42,895 nucleotides of DNA, taken from contig NZ_JAJNCL010000022.1 of the NCBI RefSeq assembly GCF_021025955.1, positions 1 through 42,895 of the forward strand, written 5' to 3'. This DNA is from Rhodococcus qingshengii. Lineage in GTDB: Bacteria > Actinomycetota > Actinomycetes > Mycobacteriales > Mycobacteriaceae. The notes under the pieces were generated by a model, which worked only from the letters and a program-made list of their open reading frames with translations, had not been told where the DNA came from and searched no databases. Shown in pieces: positions 40,229 to 42,895 of the stretch (positions are counted from its first letter, which is position 1; each line of letters starts with the position of its first letter). The translations under genes were made by a program, and so were the position numbers.

Positions 40229-41344
40229 CTAACGGCGAAATCTGGCGCTCAAGTCGATCACATTCGAGTGATCGGTGACTGTGTCGTCGTCTTGCGCTGC
40301 TGTCGGTCTGGGTATCCACTCAATGAGGTCCATTCGCGAGTAACCAAGCTCCGCTGAGGCCGCTCGGTAGGGGTCCTCGCCGAATCGTGCAGTCGCCAGG
40401 TGCCAAAGCAATGCGGGCTGCTCAATGCCTACGCCTACGGGCTCGTGAGACCGCCATCCCTTCTTGCTTATCTGGCGCATCAAAGATGACTTCCTGTCGG
40501 CATCAACGACCCCGAGATCCCCCGCTCGCATGATCAATGCTTGAACCGAAAGCCCCCACTCTGCCTTGAGTCTCAAGTATCCGGTCAGCGATAAGCTTTC
40601 CGACATCGACTCAGTGGCAGCGTGACGCGGGAATAGCAGCGCTCCAGCCAACTTGAACGCTTCCTGTTCGCGTTGCTTGGGAGCGATCGAACGCTTTGAG
40701 TGGAGTATTCGATGGGAGAGTTCGTGCGCTACTGTCATGCGTTGGCGATCGCCAGGTTCCCCCGACTGGTAGGTGATGGACCCGAATTCATCGCTGCTCG
40801 TATATGACAGACCGGAATGATCGGAATCGGCCCCATCAATTGGCGCGATCGGCGAAATTGGGTATCCCGCACGCTCGCAGCAGCGAATCATGTTCCGGAT
40901 TGGCTCGTTGGGTCCAATACCAAAGCTTCGACGAACGTCTGTAGCGATATCCTCGATATCTTCGGGTGAAACAGAACCTTCCACTGGCGAAATCTTCACG
41001 GGCGCCTGGAAATTGGCGGCCAAAACTCGTGCGACGTGTCGAGCTTCTTTGAACTTTCTCGTAAAAGTTCTAGTGGCAGTGATGCGCGCACGCGAGCGCT
41101 TTCGGTAGTGGAGTTCGTCATCGGACAGTTCCTCGGGCGCAATGACGAAAAACAACTCCGGAGTGCCAGTTGCAGCAGCGATCGCCTGAACCTGATCCAA
41201 ACTGACTGCTCTTGAAGATGTTTCGATTGAACTAACCATGGCTTGTGACAGGCCTGTAATCCGCGAGAACTCGGATTGCGTCCATCCGCGAAGTTCTCGC
41301 AGAGCCCTCACTCGGGCACTGAAATGTGTGGGATCGATCTGCAT
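40229..41344 (-). CDS. XRE-type HTH fused to ImmA/IrrE metallopeptidase
   Basis: A 371-residue protein. Residues about 8-63 are an XRE helix-turn-helix (RVRALRELRGWTQSEFSRIT, GLSQAMVSSIE). Residues about 150-270 are an ImmA/IrrE peptidase with HELSH at 207-211 and downstream Glu residues (QREQEAFKLAGALLFPR). Start 41344 follows the stop of the upstream gene by one base (TGATATG), preferred over 41425. Xre-COG2856 fusions are predicted antitoxin/regulator components paired with a variable upstream or downstream gene; here the partner is the gene at 41346-41951. Lower GC than the late genes by eye suggests an acquired pair. Confidence 0.85.
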   Translation of the reverse strand: MQIDPTHFSARVRALRELRGWTQSEFSRITGLSQAMVSSIETSSRAVSLDQVQAIAAATGTPELFFVIAPEELSDDELHYRKRSRARITATRTFTRKFKEARHVARVLAANFQAPVKISPVEGSVSPEDIEDIATDVRRSFGIGPNEPIRNMIRCCERAGYPISPIAPIDGADSDHSGLSYTSSDEFGSITYQSGEPGDRQRMTVAHELSHRILHSKRSIAPKQREQEAFKLAGALLFPRHAATESMSESLSLTGYLRLKAEWGLSVQALIMRAGDLGVVDADRKSSLMRQISKKGWRSHEPVGVGIEQPALLWHLATARFGEDPYRAASAELGYSRMDLIEWIPRPTAAQDDDTVTDHSNVIDLSARFRR

Positions 41345-41345
41345 A

Positions 41346-41951
41346 TCAGTCTTGGTCAGTTCCGGTGTTAAATCCGAAGTCGGTACCGAATAGAGCGGCA
41401 TAGCTGTTTTGGTTCTCGACCTCAAACTTCTTCTTGGTGAATAGTTCTGCGCTGCTTGGCAGCTTTACCGAGTAGGTACGAGACAGGTGGCGGTGCGGTC
41501 GGATAATCCTCGCCTCGAATGTCCCCTTGGCCGAATTCTCGACGTAGGTAAGGACTAGCTTGTGGTAGCACTTTTCCTCAAGGTCGACGACGTCAAAATC
41601 CGTGTTCTGGTAGTAGGTCCTGCGACTGTCGGAACGGGCCTCTGGAAGTGTTCCGTCGGCAGCAATTCGTTGCACTCGAATTTGAACACGCCGTCCCTCG
41701 TCATGGAGAAGCAAGGCGCCGCGATGCTTAATCCGTTCATTCTTGTCCAAGCTCCAGCCGAACGGCATGTCCTGACTGAGGTGGTCGCCGAGACTTGCTC
41801 GGAACAGGTCAGCTCGTAACCACTGACGGTCGGGAGACCCAAAGAGGGAAACCCGCCGCGTCATGTCGTGCCAAGCAGACTGTAGCGAGTCGTGAACGAT
41901 GGGAGCTATCGGCTGCAATTCAGTCTGCAACTGCTCCAGATGCGCATTCAT
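41346..41951 (-). CDS. Unknown partner of the XRE-ImmA protein
   Basis: A 201-residue protein, MNAHLEQLQTELQPIAPIVH, upstream of and tightly coupled to the XRE-ImmA gene. It is mixed alpha/beta with a beta-rich centre (RRVQIRVQRIAADGTLPEAR, KCYHKLVLTYVENSAKGTFE). No toxin, nuclease or transferase motif can be seen. Being first in an operon with a palindromic operator and an XRE-ImmA gene, it could be a toxin, a sensor or a substrate of the peptidase. It does not look like DUF4411, a usual mate of such fusions. Confidence 0.7.
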   Translation of the reverse strand: MNAHLEQLQTELQPIAPIVHDSLQSAWHDMTRRVSLFGSPDRQWLRADLFRASLGDHLSQDMPFGWSLDKNERIKHRGALLLHDEGRRVQIRVQRIAADGTLPEARSDSRRTYYQNTDFDVVDLEEKCYHKLVLTYVENSAKGTFEARIIRPHRHLSRTYSVKLPSSAELFTKKKFEVENQNSYAALFGTDFGFNTGTDQD

Positions 41952-41957
41952 GCCGGA

Positions 41958-41987
41958 ATAATATCACACACGGTGATAATATCACCG
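41958..41987. promoter_or_regulatory. Operator and promoter of the XRE-ImmA operon
   Basis: CGGTGATAATATCACCG (41971-41987) is a perfect 17-bp palindrome. ATAATATCAC also repeats directly at 41958-41967 and 41976-41985, 18 bp apart. A minus-strand TATTAT -10 box overlaps the outer copy, and the start codon follows within about 8 bases, so the mRNA has almost no leader. Autoregulation by the XRE domain is likely. Confidence 0.6.
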
Positions 41988-42139
41988 CACAAATTACCAT
42001 CTAGGTGACCCGAACAGGCAAACGTGGAACGGCTTCACGAACAGTTGCGGGGTCGAGCTGGTCTTCCCTTACCCTCCCGGCCCCGCGCGACAGACTGTAG
42101 GCGACGGCACCGACAGGTGGAGGAAGGATGCTCGAGCTG

Positions 42140-42637
42140 CTAGTTCGGGAGCCCGGCTTGAGTGAGTCGATACTGCGCCTCTTCGGGGAGCATCTTCAAT
42201 GTCCTGAGTGCGCCCGTGCAGTCGTTCATATCCTCGACCGTCTCTTGCCCAGCCAAGCCCTTCAGGCATTTTCCGCCCAGGAGGGCGGACGCCGCTCGCG
42301 CCTCATCAATTGCTTCCACAACCGGCGTCCACTCGGGAGTTTTTGCGATACCAACCCTGACGCTATCGACTACCTGATCGCCGCGACTTGTTGCGACTAT
42401 GCACTCTCTGGTGCCCATTGTTTCGCAAGCCTCGTACTCGCCGGCAGCCTTCTGCAATTTGGCCATGATCAACTCACGATCCCAAACGATCGGAGCTGCA
42501 GAGTTCGCAGGCATCGACGTCGAAGCCGTAGAGGTGACTGGCGCTAAGGCATCCGGAGCGGCGCCACTCTCACCCGAACTACACCCCGTCAATATCAATC
42601 CAGCAACGGCAAATACCCCCACGAATGTCTTCTTCAT
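42140..42637 (-). CDS. Phage-encoded lipoprotein (conversion or exclusion candidate)
   Basis: A 165-residue protein with a lipoprotein signal: MKKTFVGVFAVAGLILTGCS, lipobox LTGC with the lipidated Cys at 19. A Ser/Thr/Ala/Pro linker (about 20-50) leads to a helical domain with four Cys (ACETMGTREC, GGKC, NDC), perhaps two disulfides. Start 42637 gives a normal signal peptide; 42676 would add 13 residues. It has its own position beside attR, typical for genes expressed in the lysogen. Lipoproteins there sometimes block entry of related phages; this is inference. Confidence 0.75.
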   Translation of the reverse strand: MKKTFVGVFAVAGLILTGCSSGESGAAPDALAPVTSTASTSMPANSAAPIVWDRELIMAKLQKAAGEYEACETMGTRECIVATSRGDQVVDSVRVGIAKTPEWTPVVEAIDEARAASALLGGKCLKGLAGQETVEDMNDCTGALRTLKMLPEEAQYRLTQAGLPN

Positions 42638-42721
42638 GGGGGTATCAAACCAGAGGTGGCGCTCATAACATCGCACTCGGTCGGTTCAAACTCCACTGCG
42701 ACCCCGGCGAGCGGACGTCCG

Positions 42722-42742
42722 GTCCCGACATGGTCCCGACTC
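42722..42742. promoter_or_regulatory. Candidate integrase arm-type sites, right pair
   Basis: GTCCCGAC at 42722 and 42733, 11 bp apart, match the pair at 155-175 in sequence, spacing, direction and distance (about 135 bp) from the 20-bp core. Confidence 0.5.
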
Positions 42743-42748
42743 CGCGTT

Positions 42749-42792
42749 GCAAACGCTGAAAAACACGAGAACATCGCAAACCGTGAAACAAC
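42749..42792. repeat. GCAAACSSTGAAA direct repeat near attR
   Basis: GCAAACGCTGAAA (42749-42761) and GCAAACCGTGAAA (42776-42788) lie 27 bp apart between the arm sites and the core. They may bind excisionase or the integrase. The stretch 42638-42832 has no convincing gene. Confidence 0.4.
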
Positions 42793-42832
42793 GTCAGACC
42801 AGCAGCAATGCCAAACTGCGACAACCACTTCG

Positions 42833-42895
42833 AGAGACGTGAAGATTCTCGACATCTTCGAGGGCACCCAGCAGATCCAGCAGCTGATCGTCGCA
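42833..42895 (+). other. attR: phage copy of the acyl-CoA dehydrogenase 3' region
   Basis: From 42833 the plus strand reads RDVKILDIFEGTQQIQQLIV then A, a typical acyl-CoA dehydrogenase segment, with no gene start upstream. The last 20 bases repeat positions 1-20. The dehydrogenase-like stretch therefore continues beyond the 20-bp repeat on the phage side. Joined across the core in attP it would cover about 100 bp of host-like coding sequence. Confidence 0.85.

Noticed and set aside
42128..42547. 139-codon plus-strand frame opposite the lipoprotein
   Set aside because: It is antisense to a gene with a convincing lipoprotein signal, and its composition is not protein-like.
42634..42867. 77-codon minus-strand frame across the attR side
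   Set aside because: Cys/Ser/Phe-rich composition with no ribosome site, and it runs through the attachment-site repeats and the antisense of the host-like sequence.

Overview
The window is one complete temperate siphovirus prophage of about 42.9 kb, cut almost exactly at its attachment sites, in a high-GC actinobacterium. A mycolic-acid-group host (Rhodococcus, Gordonia or a relative) is most likely. The evidence is the ATGA/GTGA-coupled gene style, the SU10-type capsid, a ReqiPepy6 Gp37-like tail protein, and the interrupted host gene, whose C-terminus (KILDIFEGTQQIQQLIVARR, then LLGKSSAELK) is that of an acyl-CoA dehydrogenase. Genus assignment is inference. Both window ends carry an identical 20-bp piece of that gene.

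Layout. 1-59: attL with the restored end of the host gene. 64-2287 (minus): tyrosine integrase, ImmA-type metallopeptidase and HTH repressor. 2288-2433: divergent control region with repeated operators and a probably leaderless repressor promoter. 2434-13911 (plus): Cro-like protein, excisionase, a run of tiny coupled early genes, a YqaJ/RecE-type exonuclease with neighbours, a DUF5131 protein, a replication initiator that contains a 12-bp iteron array and AT-rich tract (likely origin), a RuvC-like resolvase and zinc-finger proteins, ending with a membrane-anchored accessory gene. 13912-14324: strong terminator, structured packaging-type DNA and a tRNA-like element. 14325-39820: late genes in order (HNH, small and large terminase, portal, MuF head protein with a C-terminal EndoU toxin domain, its probable immunity gene, scaffold, capsid, head-tail connectors, tail tube, frameshifted tail chaperones, tape measure, minor tail proteins, endolysin, holin and membrane lysis genes, tail fibres). 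39821-40228: terminator followed by three tandem two-hairpin modules without a gene. 40229-42637 (minus): accessory genes, namely an XRE-ImmA fusion with an unknown partner under a palindromic operator, and a lipoprotein. 42638-42895: integrase arm sites and attR.

How it works together. The repressor, ImmA, Cro and Xis region sets lysis or lysogeny; the early operon supplies recombination and replication; the late operon builds and releases the virion. The accessory genes at the ends of the operons (13267-13911, 40229-41951, 42140-42637), the minus-strand pair embedded at 3010-3471 and the MuF-EndoU/immunity pair are the likeliest to act on the host or on competing phages. The most unusual signals are the MuF-EndoU toxin with its MafI-like partner, the three-fold structured RNA-like array at 39896-40167, and the origin-like iterons inside the initiator gene. 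No database search or folding program was run; all family calls are by reading motifs.
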